A DNA stretch of 64,000 bases from Oleiphilus sp. (lineage in GTDB: Bacteria; Pseudomonadota; Gammaproteobacteria; Pseudomonadales; Oleiphilaceae): assembly GCA_006212045.1 (NCBI GenBank), contig PZPK01000001.1, positions 186,001 through 250,000 of the forward strand. Direction: 5' to 3'. The notes beneath the pieces were generated by a model. The model saw only the letters and a list, made by a program, of their open reading frames with translations, was not told the DNA's origin and made no database searches. Of this stretch, positions 34,039-42,997 are shown piece by piece. A program made the position numbers and the translations under genes. Numbering within the stretch: position 1 is the first letter of the stretch; every line of letters begins with the position of its first letter.

Positions 34039-35556
34039 CTAAACTGCGTTATGCAGGTCAATAGTACCATCACTATCCAGCTCCGCATTCTCTTTTGCTT
34101 TCCTGGCATCGTTGCGACTGCGTTCAAGTCGGTCAAGGTAAGCGTCATCGATATCACCCGTGACATATTCACCGTTAAATACCGAACAATCGAAGGTCTC
34201 GATTTGGTCATTACCAGCCTTTGCACATTCAACGAGATCTTCAAGATCCTGATAGATCAACCAATCGGCACCAATCAGACGCTCAATTTCTTCGAGGGAG
34301 CGGTTAAAAGCAATCAGCTCACTGGCTGCAGGCATATCGATTCCATATACATTCGGGTAACGCACCTCCGGCGCCGCAGAGGCAAAATAGACGTTGCGGG
34401 CACCGCAGTCCCTCGCCATCTGTACGATTTCACTGCAAGTCGTCCCCCGTACGATGGAGTCGTCGACCAACATGACATTCTTACCCCGGAACTCCAGCTC
34501 AATGGGATTCAACTTCTGCTTGACCGACTTTTTACGCTCACTCTGACCGGGCATGATAAAAGTGCGCCCGATATAGCGATTCTTGATAAAGCCTTCACGA
34601 AACTTGACGCCCAGTTCGTTCGCCATCTGCATTGCCGATGTGCGACTGGTATCCGGAATCGGTACCACCACATCGATATCGTGATCCGGACGCAATCTGA
34701 GGACTTTCTTGGCCAACATCTCGCCCATCTTCAGACGCGCTTTATATACCGATATCCGGTCAATAATCGAATCAGGGCGGGCAAAATAAACATGCTCAAA
34801 AATACAGGGGTGCAGACTCGGATTCTCTGCACATTGCTGCGTGTGCAAAGTCCCGTCATTTTCGATATAGACCGCCTCACCGGGCGCGATATCACGCTCC
34901 AGAGTAAAACCAAGCGCCTGCAGCGCCACACTCTCGGATGCCACCATGTACTCAACGCCCTGCTCTGTTTCGCGCTTCCCGAAACATACCGGCCGTATGC
35001 CGTTGGGATCTCTGAAAGCGAGAATGCCATATCCGGTAATCATCGCGATGACCGCGTAAGCACCCTTTACACGTTTGTGCACTTTTTTGACGGCTTCGAA
35101 GATCTCATGCTGGGTAGGTACCAGCTTACCGAGCTGCTGCAATTCGTGGGCAAAAATATTAAGCAGGACTTCAGAATCTGAATTGGTATTGATATGACGT
35201 AAATCCGACTTCAGCACACCGTCAGATAATTCGATCGTATTGGTCAGATTTCCGTTGTGCGCCAGCGTGATGCCATAGGGTGAGTTGACATAAAACGGTT
35301 GGGCTTCAGCTGAACTGGAACTGCCTGCCGTCGGGTAACGCACATGCCCAATTCCAACATTTCCAACCAGTCGGGTCATATGGCGGGTACGAAAAACGTC
35401 CCTTACCAGGCCGTTATCCTTGCGCAAAAAAAAGCGGTCATCCTGACAGGTGACGATCCCGGCGGCATCCTGCCCCCGATGCTGAAGCACGGTCAGGGCA
35501 TCATATAAGGCCTGATTCGCATTACCTTTGCCAACAATTCCGACAATACCGCACAT
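34039..35556 (-). CDS. purF: Amidophosphoribosyltransferase
   Basis: 505-residue first enzyme of purine synthesis, converting PRPP and glutamine to phosphoribosylamine. The catalytic Cys2 becomes the N-terminus after Met removal (MCGIVGIVG). The glutaminase motifs [12 protein letters not shown] and LAHNGNLTN are present. The phosphoribosyltransferase part shows [20 protein letters not shown] and [14 protein letters not shown]. The enzyme lacks the Cys pattern of the Fe-S-containing Bacillus type. A 376-residue antisense frame overlaps it but is an artefact of codon use. It lies between cvpA and metZ, as in Pseudomonas. Confidence 0.96.
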   Translation of the reverse strand: MCGIVGIVGKGNANQALYDALTVLQHRGQDAAGIVTCQDDRFFLRKDNGLVRDVFRTRHMTRLVGNVGIGHVRYPTAGSSSSAEAQPFYVNSPYGITLAHNGNLTNTIELSDGVLKSDLRHINTNSDSEVLLNIFAHELQQLGKLVPTQHEIFEAVKKVHKRVKGAYAVIAMITGYGILAFRDPNGIRPVCFGKRETEQGVEYMVASESVALQALGFTLERDIAPGEAVYIENDGTLHTQQCAENPSLHPCIFEHVYFARPDSIIDRISVYKARLKMGEMLAKKVLRLRPDHDIDVVVPIPDTSRTSAMQMANELGVKFREGFIKNRYIGRTFIMPGQSERKKSVKQKLNPIELEFRGKNVMLVDDSIVRGTTCSEIVQMARDCGARNVYFASAAPEVRYPNVYGIDMPAASELIAFNRSLEEIERLIGADWLIYQDLEDLVECAKAGNDQIETFDCSVFNGEYVTGDIDDAYLDRLERSRNDARKAKENAELDSDGTIDLHNAV

Positions 35557-35631
35557 GGTTCAACTTCCTCTTGCTTTCAGTACATCCAACACTTCATTGC
35601 CCATTGCCAAGGGGGCAGGACGCATCAGGTT

Positions 35632-36123
35632 TCAGGCCTGCGTCGCGGGCCGGGATTCAAAGACTGTTCTTGACCACTGTTCCAGAATAGCCAAGTTTTC
35701 GATCATTATAGAACTTTTCCACCAGTCGCTCTCCGCCAATGGCGAAAGACGCAGGACAGCGATCATCACGACAGTCAATACCAAACCTCGTGTCAGACCA
35801 AAAAACACACCGAGTATGCGGTCAAGTGGCGTCAGCCCGGTAATTCGAATCAGGGCCGCAACGACAAAATTGATACCCGCTCCGATAAGCAATGTACCGA
35901 TGAATAATCCGCAGAACGCGGCAATCACTCTCAGTACCGGCTGATCGACGACGCCCACCAGCAGCGTTTGGGCATGCGGGTGAAACGAGCGAGCAACAAC
36001 AAAAGCCACGACCCAGGTCACCAGAGACAGGGCCTCACGAATAAAACCCCGACGCAGGCTCATCAGACTCGATAACGAAATAATGACTATCAGAGCCCAG
36101 TCCGCCCAGTTCAAATCAATCAT
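35632..36123 (-). CDS. cvpA: CvpA family membrane protein
   Basis: 163-residue inner-membrane protein with four predicted helices. It starts with DLNWADWALIVIISLSSLMSLRRGFIREALSL, the CvpA signature including SLRRGF. In E. coli CvpA is needed for colicin V production and resistance to bile salts, but its biochemical role is not settled. It sits 75 nt before purF, the usual arrangement in gammaproteobacteria, probably in the same transcript. Confidence 0.92.
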   Translation of the reverse strand: MIDLNWADWALIVIISLSSLMSLRRGFIREALSLVTWVVAFVVARSFHPHAQTLLVGVVDQPVLRVIAAFCGLFIGTLLIGAGINFVVAALIRITGLTPLDRILGVFFGLTRGLVLTVVMIAVLRLSPLAESDWWKSSIMIENLAILEQWSRTVFESRPATQA

Positions 36124-36245
36124 GTTGGCTCAATGACCTACGCTTCGCCTGCTTCAACTGTTGCCAGAGTGTTTCGTTTGGAAAAATTGAGGCGCGCATC
36201 ATAACAAAATTCACGCCCGGAAAAAGCCCGATATTCAGTCATGCA

Positions 36246-36842
36246 CTAGGGATCGAAAAATAAAACCAGACTTTTGACCTTGTAACGCGCATCCAGTTTC
36301 TTTTTGATTTTCTGTGCTTCCAATTTGCTGACGAAGGGGCCACTAAAAACTCTGATCGCGCGCTTGCCTTTAACGTCCAGTGGCTTGGTATGGCTTTTAA
36401 AGCCGTCGCTACGCAATCGATCCCTTAGGCGGTAGGCGTTATCAGCGTCAGAAAAGGTACCCAGCTGCACCATCCAGACGTTTTTGAAAACCTCCAACTC
36501 CGACACACGTGTACTGACGGGCTTTTCAGCAACCTTACCCTGATCAGACGCTGCATTCCCGGACCTGGCAGGTGATGACTCAACGGGTACGGGTTTGGCA
36601 TTAGGTGCCTTCAGGGAAACCACTTGCGATTCTGGCTCAACCTCGACAACCTCGAACGCCGGCTTTTCCGGTTTTTGCACCACCACGGTCTGAAAATCGG
36701 GCCGCGGCGGCACCGGAACTATCTTGGAATTACCAATGACATGGGGCTTATCAAAAATCATTGGCAAAAAGATAATTGCCAGCGTCAATATGACAAAGGC
36801 GCCAACCAGCCTTTGCTTTAATCCATCAATGGAATCACTCAT
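36246..36842 (-). CDS. dedD: SPOR-domain protein (DedD-like)
   Basis: 198-residue bitopic membrane protein. One N-terminal helix (LVGAFVILTLAIIFLPMIF) is followed by a Pro/Val/Lys-rich periplasmic linker and a C-terminal SPOR domain (VWMVQLGTFSDADNAYRLRDRL, RAIRVFSGPFVSKLEAQKIKKKL), which binds denuded peptidoglycan at the septum. The start ATG at 36842 overlaps the folC stop (TGATG), so translation is coupled. The order folC-dedD-cvpA-purF is conserved in E. coli and Pseudomonas. Confidence 0.9.
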   Translation of the reverse strand: MSDSIDGLKQRLVGAFVILTLAIIFLPMIFDKPHVIGNSKIVPVPPRPDFQTVVVQKPEKPAFEVVEVEPESQVVSLKAPNAKPVPVESSPARSGNAASDQGKVAEKPVSTRVSELEVFKNVWMVQLGTFSDADNAYRLRDRLRSDGFKSHTKPLDVKGKRAIRVFSGPFVSKLEAQKIKKKLDARYKVKSLVLFFDP

Positions 36843-38185
36843 CACTCTTCGTTCTGCGTATGTTTGCTGTTAAACGCCCCGTCTGCAAAATAGACCGTGG
36901 CAGCTTCAACGACATAAAAGGATCCGAACACGATAACAAAGGTATCCTCAGAGCTGACCTCAACCGCTGCGCCCAGTGCATCTTCGACACAGCGAAACGA
37001 TAACACATCTTTTGTATGATGCCCTACCTCTGTTTGCAGCCGCGCTAGAGCCGCGGCACGCGGTACCTGCAGTGGCGCCAACAACCATTGATCAATCTGA
37101 GAATGAACGGCTTCCACAACGCCTTTTACATCCTTGTCTTCGAGGGCGGAAAACACAGCAACAATCTTCCGGTATCGCCTGCGATGGCGGGACAACAGTT
37201 TGGAAAGATAGACGGCCGCATGCGGGTTATGGCAGACATCTGCGAATACGTCCGGCCGATGGTGCAACTGCTCCATTCTGCCGGGCACAGCCAGGTTTGA
37301 AAGACCTGCCACCAGCTGTGACAAGCACGTCCGTGACTCCGGATACTTCTTAACCTCTAACTGCACAAGCAGCTCCAGGAAGCCTTGGACAGCAAGACAT
37401 ATATTATTTTCTGGCAGCAGCGATTCCGGGCTGTCACATTCAAGTGACCCGGCATCCGCCGGATCACAGGAGCGCCGCAATTGCAGCTTGCCCTCTTTCG
37501 AGAAAACTTGCTTGCCAACCGTCAAAGCCTTACAGGACAAGCGACTGGAAATTTCATCGACCACTTCGGGCAAGCTTTCCCCGAGCAATACGCTTTGCCC
37601 CTGACGTAATATCCCCGCCTTTTCCCGGGCAATTTTTGTCAAATCGTCACCGAGCCATTCGGTGTGATCCAGACCAACCGAGGTAATGATCGCAAGGTCT
37701 GCATCAATAATATTAACGGCATCAAGGCGTCCGCCCAAGCCAACCTCCAGAATCGCTACGTCAGGCCGGAACTGCGCGAGCGCAACCAGTCCCGCCAGCG
37801 TACCGAATTCAAAATAGGTCAGTGGCGTCCCTTCCCTTTTGGCCTCCACCCGCTCAAAGCTATCGATCAGCAATTCATTATCGACCGGCTGTCCATTGAA
37901 CTGAACCCGCTCGTTGTATCTCACTATATGCGGCGAGGAATAAACACCGACCGAGCATCCGTGGTCCATCAACAGCTTCGCCAAAGCGAAAGCCGTGGTT
38001 CCTTTGCCGTTGGTTCCGGCAATCACCACCGTTTTCCTGGCGATCGGGTCAGGCGATAAGGAATCGCGAAGTAGTCGGCACCACACCTCGCGAATGCGAT
38101 CCAGCCCCATCTCTATTTCAGAGGGGTGGGTACGACTAATCAGATCCAGCCATTCAGGCAAACCTTTACGCTTATTCGGCATCAT
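36842..38185 (-). CDS. folC: Folylpolyglutamate synthase/dihydrofolate synthase
   Basis: 447-residue Mur-ligase-like enzyme that makes dihydrofolate and adds glutamates to folates. The P-loop is KTVVIAGTNGKGTTAFALA near residue 55. The second motif, GGRLDAVNIID, and the omega-loop DHTEWLGDDLTKIAREKAGI are diagnostic. The start is one of the tandem ATGs at 38185/38182; a TTG at 38188 is unlikely. It follows accD with a 70-nt gap and is overlapped by the SPOR gene. Confidence 0.94.
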   Translation of the reverse strand: MMPNKRKGLPEWLDLISRTHPSEIEMGLDRIREVWCRLLRDSLSPDPIARKTVVIAGTNGKGTTAFALAKLLMDHGCSVGVYSSPHIVRYNERVQFNGQPVDNELLIDSFERVEAKREGTPLTYFEFGTLAGLVALAQFRPDVAILEVGLGGRLDAVNIIDADLAIITSVGLDHTEWLGDDLTKIAREKAGILRQGQSVLLGESLPEVVDEISSRLSCKALTVGKQVFSKEGKLQLRRSCDPADAGSLECDSPESLLPENNICLAVQGFLELLVQLEVKKYPESRTCLSQLVAGLSNLAVPGRMEQLHHRPDVFADVCHNPHAAVYLSKLLSRHRRRYRKIVAVFSALEDKDVKGVVEAVHSQIDQWLLAPLQVPRAAALARLQTEVGHHTKDVLSFRCVEDALGAAVEVSSEDTFVIVFGSFYVVEAATVYFADGAFNSKHTQNEE

Positions 38186-38257
38186 CAACCATGGCCAGGC
38201 TAGAACAGGTCAGACAGAAATGCGAGTCTGCAAGAGGAAAGACAGGAAACAAAAGAT

Positions 38258-39214
38258 TCATTCAGACGGTTTGGCTTCGGCATCCATGGCCACACCGGAT
38301 TCCAAAGAGTCAGATATCTGCAAATCATCATTGTCTGGCACCGAAGCATCTGTACGTGAATGCACGTACATCATCATGGACAACAGGCTGGAGATCTTCT
38401 CTCTCATACTGTTGCGGGAAACAATCATATCGATGACCCCGTGCTCCAGCAAAAACTCGCTGCGCTGAAACCCTTCCGGCAACTTTTCGCGCACCGTCTG
38501 CTCGATCACCCGCGGCCCGGCAAAACCAATCAAAGCATAGGGCTCAGCTATATTGACGTCGCCAAGCATCGCCAAACTGGCTGAAACGCCGCCAAAAACA
38601 GGATCGGTCATAACGGAAATAAAGGGCAATTCGGCTTCTTTGAGTTTTTCCAGAGCAGCGGCCGTTTTGGCCATCTGCATCAGGGAAATCAGGGCCTCCT
38701 GCATCCGAGCCCCTCCGCTGGCAGAGAAACACACCAGCGGCTTGCCCTCATCCAGACAAAGTTTGACAGCACGTACGAATTTTTCTCCAACAACGGCCCC
38801 CATCGAGCCGCCGAGAAACGAAAACTCAAATGCCGCCACTACCACCGGTACTCCCAACACCTCGCCCTTGAAGGTCAGCAAGGCATCTTTTTCACCGGTT
38901 TGTTTCTGATTGGATAGAAGACGATCTTTGTACTTTTTGGTATCGCGAAATTTCAAACGATCCTGAGGTTCCAGTCCGGCATTCAACTCGACCCTGCCTT
39001 CTTCATCCAGGAAAAGATCGATGCGTCGGCGCGCGCTGACCCTCAAGTGGTGCTGGCACTTGGGACAGACGTCGCGGTTTTTTTCCAGCTCCGGTCGGTA
39101 GAGCGCGGCTCCACATTTGGGACATTTTTTCCAGACGCCTTCGGGAATATTACCTTTGGTCTTGGCTTCCGAACGGATCGAACTGGGTCTGATTTTGTCA
39201 AGCCAGCTACTCAT
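38258..39214 (-). CDS. accD: Acetyl-CoA carboxylase carboxyltransferase beta subunit
   Basis: 318-residue subunit that with AccA transfers carboxyl from biotin to acetyl-CoA, making malonyl-CoA. The zinc ribbon Cys31, Cys34, Cys50, Cys53 ([18 protein letters not shown]) precedes the crotonase-like core with [22 protein letters not shown] and [20 protein letters not shown]. The zinc ribbon also binds its own mRNA in E. coli. It lies between trpA and folC, the conserved Pseudomonas-like order apart from trpBA. Confidence 0.95.
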   Translation of the reverse strand: MSSWLDKIRPSSIRSEAKTKGNIPEGVWKKCPKCGAALYRPELEKNRDVCPKCQHHLRVSARRRIDLFLDEEGRVELNAGLEPQDRLKFRDTKKYKDRLLSNQKQTGEKDALLTFKGEVLGVPVVVAAFEFSFLGGSMGAVVGEKFVRAVKLCLDEGKPLVCFSASGGARMQEALISLMQMAKTAAALEKLKEAELPFISVMTDPVFGGVSASLAMLGDVNIAEPYALIGFAGPRVIEQTVREKLPEGFQRSEFLLEHGVIDMIVSRNSMREKISSLLSMMMYVHSRTDASVPDNDDLQISDSLESGVAMDAEAKPSE

Positions 39215-39275
39215 GCTTACCTAAACGACACCCTTGTGGCTGTATTAGAGAATGAATTGAAACCTGTAATGGCGA

Positions 39276-40085
39276 CTAGTCTAGCTGATCCATCGCATTA
39301 CGCATAGAAGATAGAAGCGCAGAAAGTTCCGATTTGATTTTCGGAAGGTCTTCCTGGTTCTCAGCAATAATATTCACCAGTACACTCCCGACAATTACGC
39401 CATCGGCAAGACGTGAAACCTGTGCCGCCGAGGCCGCATCCCTTATCCCGAAGCCTACGCCGACAGGAATATCATTACGCGCTTTGATAGCAGCAACTTT
39501 GGTGGCCACCTCCTGCTCATCAAGACTGGCCGAGCCCGTAACGCCCTTCACCGAAACATAGTAAACATAGCCACTACTATGTTCACAGATATGACGAATT
39601 CGTTCTTCAGTTGTCGTTGGGGCAATCAGAAACACGGCATCCAGCGCGTGCTCTTTCAGCAAAGGCACCAGAGTATCCGCCTCCTCAGGGGGCAGATCCA
39701 CCATTAACACACCATCGACACCCGCCTCGCGTGCCGCTTCGGCAAACACTTGATAGCCCATTTTCTCCAGCGGATTCAAATAACCCATCAGTACCACCGG
39801 AGTGGACTGGTCTTTTTCCCTAAAGGTCTTCACCATGCCGAAAATGTCTCTCAGCGAAGTATGATGAAGTAACGCACGCTCGCACGCCAATTGAATCACC
39901 GGCCCATCGGCCATGGGGTCAGAGAACGGCACACCCAGTTCAATCAGGTCCGCGCCCGCGTCAACCAGCGTATGCATCAGCTCGACCGTCCAGTCGGGCC
40001 TGGGGTCACCACCTGTGATGTAAGGGATCAATGCTTTCTTGTTGTCTTGCTGAAGCGCGTTCAGCACCTGCTTGATTCGACTCAT
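39276..40085 (-). CDS. trpA: Tryptophan synthase alpha chain
   Basis: 269-residue TIM-barrel enzyme that cleaves indole-3-glycerol phosphate. The catalytic Glu49 and Asp60 ([17 protein letters not shown]) fall at the same positions as in E. coli TrpA. The phosphate-binding ends GVGFGIRDA and IVGSVLVN are present. It is 12 nt downstream of trpB in the same operon, and the indole passes directly to TrpB through a tunnel in the complex. The Pseudomonas block lacks trpBA at this place, so this arrangement resembles other gammaproteobacteria in which trpFBA is intact. Confidence 0.96.
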   Translation of the reverse strand: MSRIKQVLNALQQDNKKALIPYITGGDPRPDWTVELMHTLVDAGADLIELGVPFSDPMADGPVIQLACERALLHHTSLRDIFGMVKTFREKDQSTPVVLMGYLNPLEKMGYQVFAEAAREAGVDGVLMVDLPPEEADTLVPLLKEHALDAVFLIAPTTTEERIRHICEHSSGYVYYVSVKGVTGSASLDEQEVATKVAAIKARNDIPVGVGFGIRDAASAAQVSRLADGVIVGSVLVNIIAENQEDLPKIKSELSALLSSMRNAMDQLD

Positions 40086-40097
40086 AAATATCTCTTG

Positions 40098-41324
40098 CTA
40101 AACCTTGATACCATCAATGTTGGCGATGGTGTGGATGTCCTTGTCGCCCCGTCCGGAGAGATTGATGATCATGATCTGATCCGTCCGCATGGTTGCCGCT
40201 TTCTTGACGGCATAGGCAATGGCATGACTCGACTCAAGTGCCGGCATAATACCTTCGACCAGCGTGAGCCTGCGGAATGCATCGAGTGCTTCAGTATCCG
40301 TCACAGACACATAATTAGCCCGATTAATATCTTTCAGCCACGCATGTTCGGGACCCACGCCAGGATAATCAAGCCCCGCCGACACTGAGTGTGTACCAAG
40401 AATCTGGCCATCGTCATCACTCATCAGATAGGTCCGGTTGCCATGCAGCACACCGGGCCTACCGGCACTCAAAGGAGCCGCATGTTCTCCGGTTTCGATA
40501 CCGTGACCACCGGCTTCAACACCATACATCTCGACTTCTTCGTCACAAATAAAAGGATAAAACAAACCGATCGCATTGGAGCCACCACCCACGCAGGCTA
40601 CCAGCGCATCAGGCAACCGTCCCTCTTTTTCAAGGCATTGCGCTTTCGCTTCGCGACCGATCACTGACTGAAAATCCCGCACTAGCATTGGATAGGGATG
40701 CGGCCCTGCCACAGTACCGATGATATAAAAGGTGTCATCGACATTGGTGACCCAGTCACGTAAGGCCTCATTCATCGCATCTTTCAGCGTGCGAGTGCCA
40801 CTGTTGACGGATTCAACCTCAGCCCCCAGCAGCTTCATACGATACACATTCAATGATTGACGCTGCACATCCTCGGAACCCATGAATACCTTACAGTCGA
40901 GCCCAAGGCGCGCTGCCACCGTGGCAGATGCGACACCATGCTGGCCGGCACCGGTTTCAGCAATCACGCGGGGTTTACCCAGATACTTCGCCAACAGCGC
41001 CTGTCCGATCGTATTATTCACCTTGTGGGCGCCAGTGTGGTTCAGATCTTCTCTCTTCAGGTAGATTCGCGCCCCACCGACCTCTCTGGTCAGCCGCTCT
41101 GCAAAATACAACGGCGATGGTCGGCCGACGTAATCGGCCAGATCCTGATCAAATTCCCGCACAAATTCGGGGTCATCTTTCAAGGAAAGATACTTGTTTT
41201 CCAGATCTACGAGCGAAGACATCAGGGTTTCCGAGACGAACTTTCCGCCATATGGCCCGAAATGCCCTTTGCTGTCCGGCAATTGCTTTAAGAACTCTTC
41301 AGTCAATTTCATGCTGGCACTCAC
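40098..41324 (-). CDS. trpB: Tryptophan synthase beta chain
   Basis: 408-residue PLP enzyme that joins indole and serine. The Schiff-base lysine is Lys101 in [19 protein letters not shown] (read in pieces), with the glycine-rich phosphate loop [10 protein letters not shown] and the substrate loop [10 protein letters not shown]. The GTG start at 41324 is supported by AGAGAGG about 7 nt upstream; the ATG at 41312 has no such site. It overlaps the 3' end of trpF by 26 nt, so translation is coupled. It forms the alpha2-beta2 complex with TrpA. Confidence 0.95.
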   Translation of the reverse strand: MSASMKLTEEFLKQLPDSKGHFGPYGGKFVSETLMSSLVDLENKYLSLKDDPEFVREFDQDLADYVGRPSPLYFAERLTREVGGARIYLKREDLNHTGAHKVNNTIGQALLAKYLGKPRVIAETGAGQHGVASATVAARLGLDCKVFMGSEDVQRQSLNVYRMKLLGAEVESVNSGTRTLKDAMNEALRDWVTNVDDTFYIIGTVAGPHPYPMLVRDFQSVIGREAKAQCLEKEGRLPDALVACVGGGSNAIGLFYPFICDEEVEMYGVEAGGHGIETGEHAAPLSAGRPGVLHGNRTYLMSDDDGQILGTHSVSAGLDYPGVGPEHAWLKDINRANYVSVTDTEALDAFRRLTLVEGIMPALESSHAIAYAVKKAATMRTDQIMIINLSGRGDKDIHTIANIDGIKV

Positions 41325-41940
41325 GAGCTACCTCTCTGATAAAATTAAATACTTTGTCGGGATCTTTGACACCCTTCGCCTTCTCCACGCCACCACTGAC
41401 GTCTACGCCGTAGGGGCGAACACTGGAGACCGCCTCGCGGACATTTTCCGGAGACAAGCCTCCGGCCAGTATCAATGGCTTTTCACATCGCTCGGGTAGC
41501 AGCGTCCAGTCAAACGTTTTCCCGGTGCCTCCGGGTGTACCGGTTACGTAGGTGTCCACCAACAGACCCTTTGCGCTTGGGAATTGCCCGGCGGCATTCA
41601 CCACCGTATCACGACTCCTTACCCGAACCGCCTTGATATAGGGGATTCCGTAGCCCTGACAGTCCGATTCCGACTCATCACCGTGGAACTGGAGCAGGCC
41701 CAGAGGTATGTTTTCACATATCTCACTTATTTCTGTACGAAGGTGATCGACAAACAGACCTACGATCGTGACAAAAGGGGGCACAACTTCACAAATTTCA
41801 CGGGCCTGCTGAATTGTCACGTAACGGGGACTCGGCTGATAAAAGACCAAACCGATGGCATCAGCCCCGGCACTCGCGGCCAGCAAAGCGTCTTCAGGAG
41901 AGGTGATACCACATATTTTTGCGCGAACACGCATTGTCAT
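41299..41940 (-). CDS. trpF: Phosphoribosylanthranilate isomerase
   Basis: 213-residue TIM-barrel enzyme of tryptophan synthesis. The catalytic Cys10 lies in RAKICGIT, with the second acid in [15 protein letters not shown], the phosphate-binding [11 protein letters not shown] and the segment LLQFHGDES. It is a monofunctional TrpF rather than the TrpCF fusion of enterics, in line with Pseudomonas-like organisms. It leads trpFBA, 133 nt after truA. Confidence 0.95.
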   Translation of the reverse strand: MTMRVRAKICGITSPEDALLAASAGADAIGLVFYQPSPRYVTIQQAREICEVVPPFVTIVGLFVDHLRTEISEICENIPLGLLQFHGDESESDCQGYGIPYIKAVRVRSRDTVVNAAGQFPSAKGLLVDTYVTGTPGGTGKTFDWTLLPERCEKPLILAGGLSPENVREAVSSVRPYGVDVSGGVEKAKGVKDPDKVFNFIREVARECQHEID

Positions 41941-42073
41941 CGCACTGCATTCCAGAAAAATCAGTCAGCCATTATAGCGACTCACATGGCAAGTTCCCAC
42001 ATAGGAAGGGAAATCAATGCAAGCACTTAGGCCTCATGCACAAAGCGAACTCAAAAAAAGCTTCGGCCCTGGC

Positions 42074-42961
42074 CTACTCCCTGAATGCCAACTGCCAGAG
42101 ATCAGGATTATGCGATTCAACACGACCCGCTGCGCACATCAATGCATGCAACCAACCGGGCGCACCAATTTCCCGAGGGATTCCGAATTCATCAGGATAC
42201 TCTACCTGCGATAGAAACAGCCCATTCGGTGGCGCTGTCACACCACCACATTTTCTGTCGCGCGCCTCAAGCACTTCGCGGCACCATGCAACAGGCGCAT
42301 TTCCGGCACCAATTTCCAGTAGCACGCCTGCAATGTTTCGCACCATATGATGCAGAAACGCATTGCCTTTGATATCGATCAACACCATGTTGGCCACCCG
42401 GAACACATCGACATGCTCAAGAAAGCGCATGGGAGAGCGGGATTGACAGCCGGTTGCCCTGAACGAAGAAAAATCATGCTCACCGACCAGGCATTGGGCC
42501 GCCTCGTGCATTTTTGCTTCATCAAGAGGATAGTGAAACCATGTCATTTCGCCGGAAAAATTAGCCGGGCGCGTGGGATGATTGAAAATACAGTAATGAT
42601 ACCTTCGACTTTGCGCCGAGTAGCGTGCGTGAAATTCCGAACTGACAGGGCTGGCCCATGTGACACTGATTTCTCTCGGCAAATGGCTATTGCAGCCAAA
42701 TACCCAGGAACGTGAACTACGGCGGGCACGGGTATCAAAATGCACAACCTGATGGGACGCATGAACCGCTTTGTCGGTTCGACCCGCGCAAACGACCTCT
42801 ATTGGCTCATCGGCCACTTTTGATAGTGATGCTTCAAGATATTTCTGCACAGTAGGAAGATCTGCCCGCTGCGCCTGCCAACCGTGGTAGGGCTGACCGT
42901 TATAACTGAGACATAACGCAACACGGCTGGTATCACCAGCCGTGTTTTTGACTTCACTCAT
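42074..42961 (-). CDS. truA: tRNA pseudouridine(38-40) synthase
   Basis: 295-residue enzyme that isomerises uridines 38-40 in the anticodon stem-loop. The catalytic aspartate is Asp63 in VCAGRTDKAVHASHQVVHF (read in two parts). The typical KGNAFLHHMVRNIAG and the opening RVALCLSYNGQPYHGWQ are present. It is slightly longer than E. coli TruA (270), with extra residues at the N- and C-termini. It lies 36 nt after fimV, as in Pseudomonas. Confidence 0.94.
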   Translation of the reverse strand: MSEVKNTAGDTSRVALCLSYNGQPYHGWQAQRADLPTVQKYLEASLSKVADEPIEVVCAGRTDKAVHASHQVVHFDTRARRSSRSWVFGCNSHLPREISVTWASPVSSEFHARYSAQSRRYHYCIFNHPTRPANFSGEMTWFHYPLDEAKMHEAAQCLVGEHDFSSFRATGCQSRSPMRFLEHVDVFRVANMVLIDIKGNAFLHHMVRNIAGVLLEIGAGNAPVAWCREVLEARDRKCGGVTAPPNGLFLSQVEYPDEFGIPREIGAPGWLHALMCAAGRVESHNPDLWQLAFRE

Positions 42962-42997
42962 TTTTTACTTCCATGAGCGCAATTCAGGACAAAGACA

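Noticed and set aside
34051-35181. 376-residue plus-strand frame antisense to purF
   Set aside because: It lies entirely opposite purF, shows no motif, and has no ribosome-binding site. It is a codon-bias shadow.
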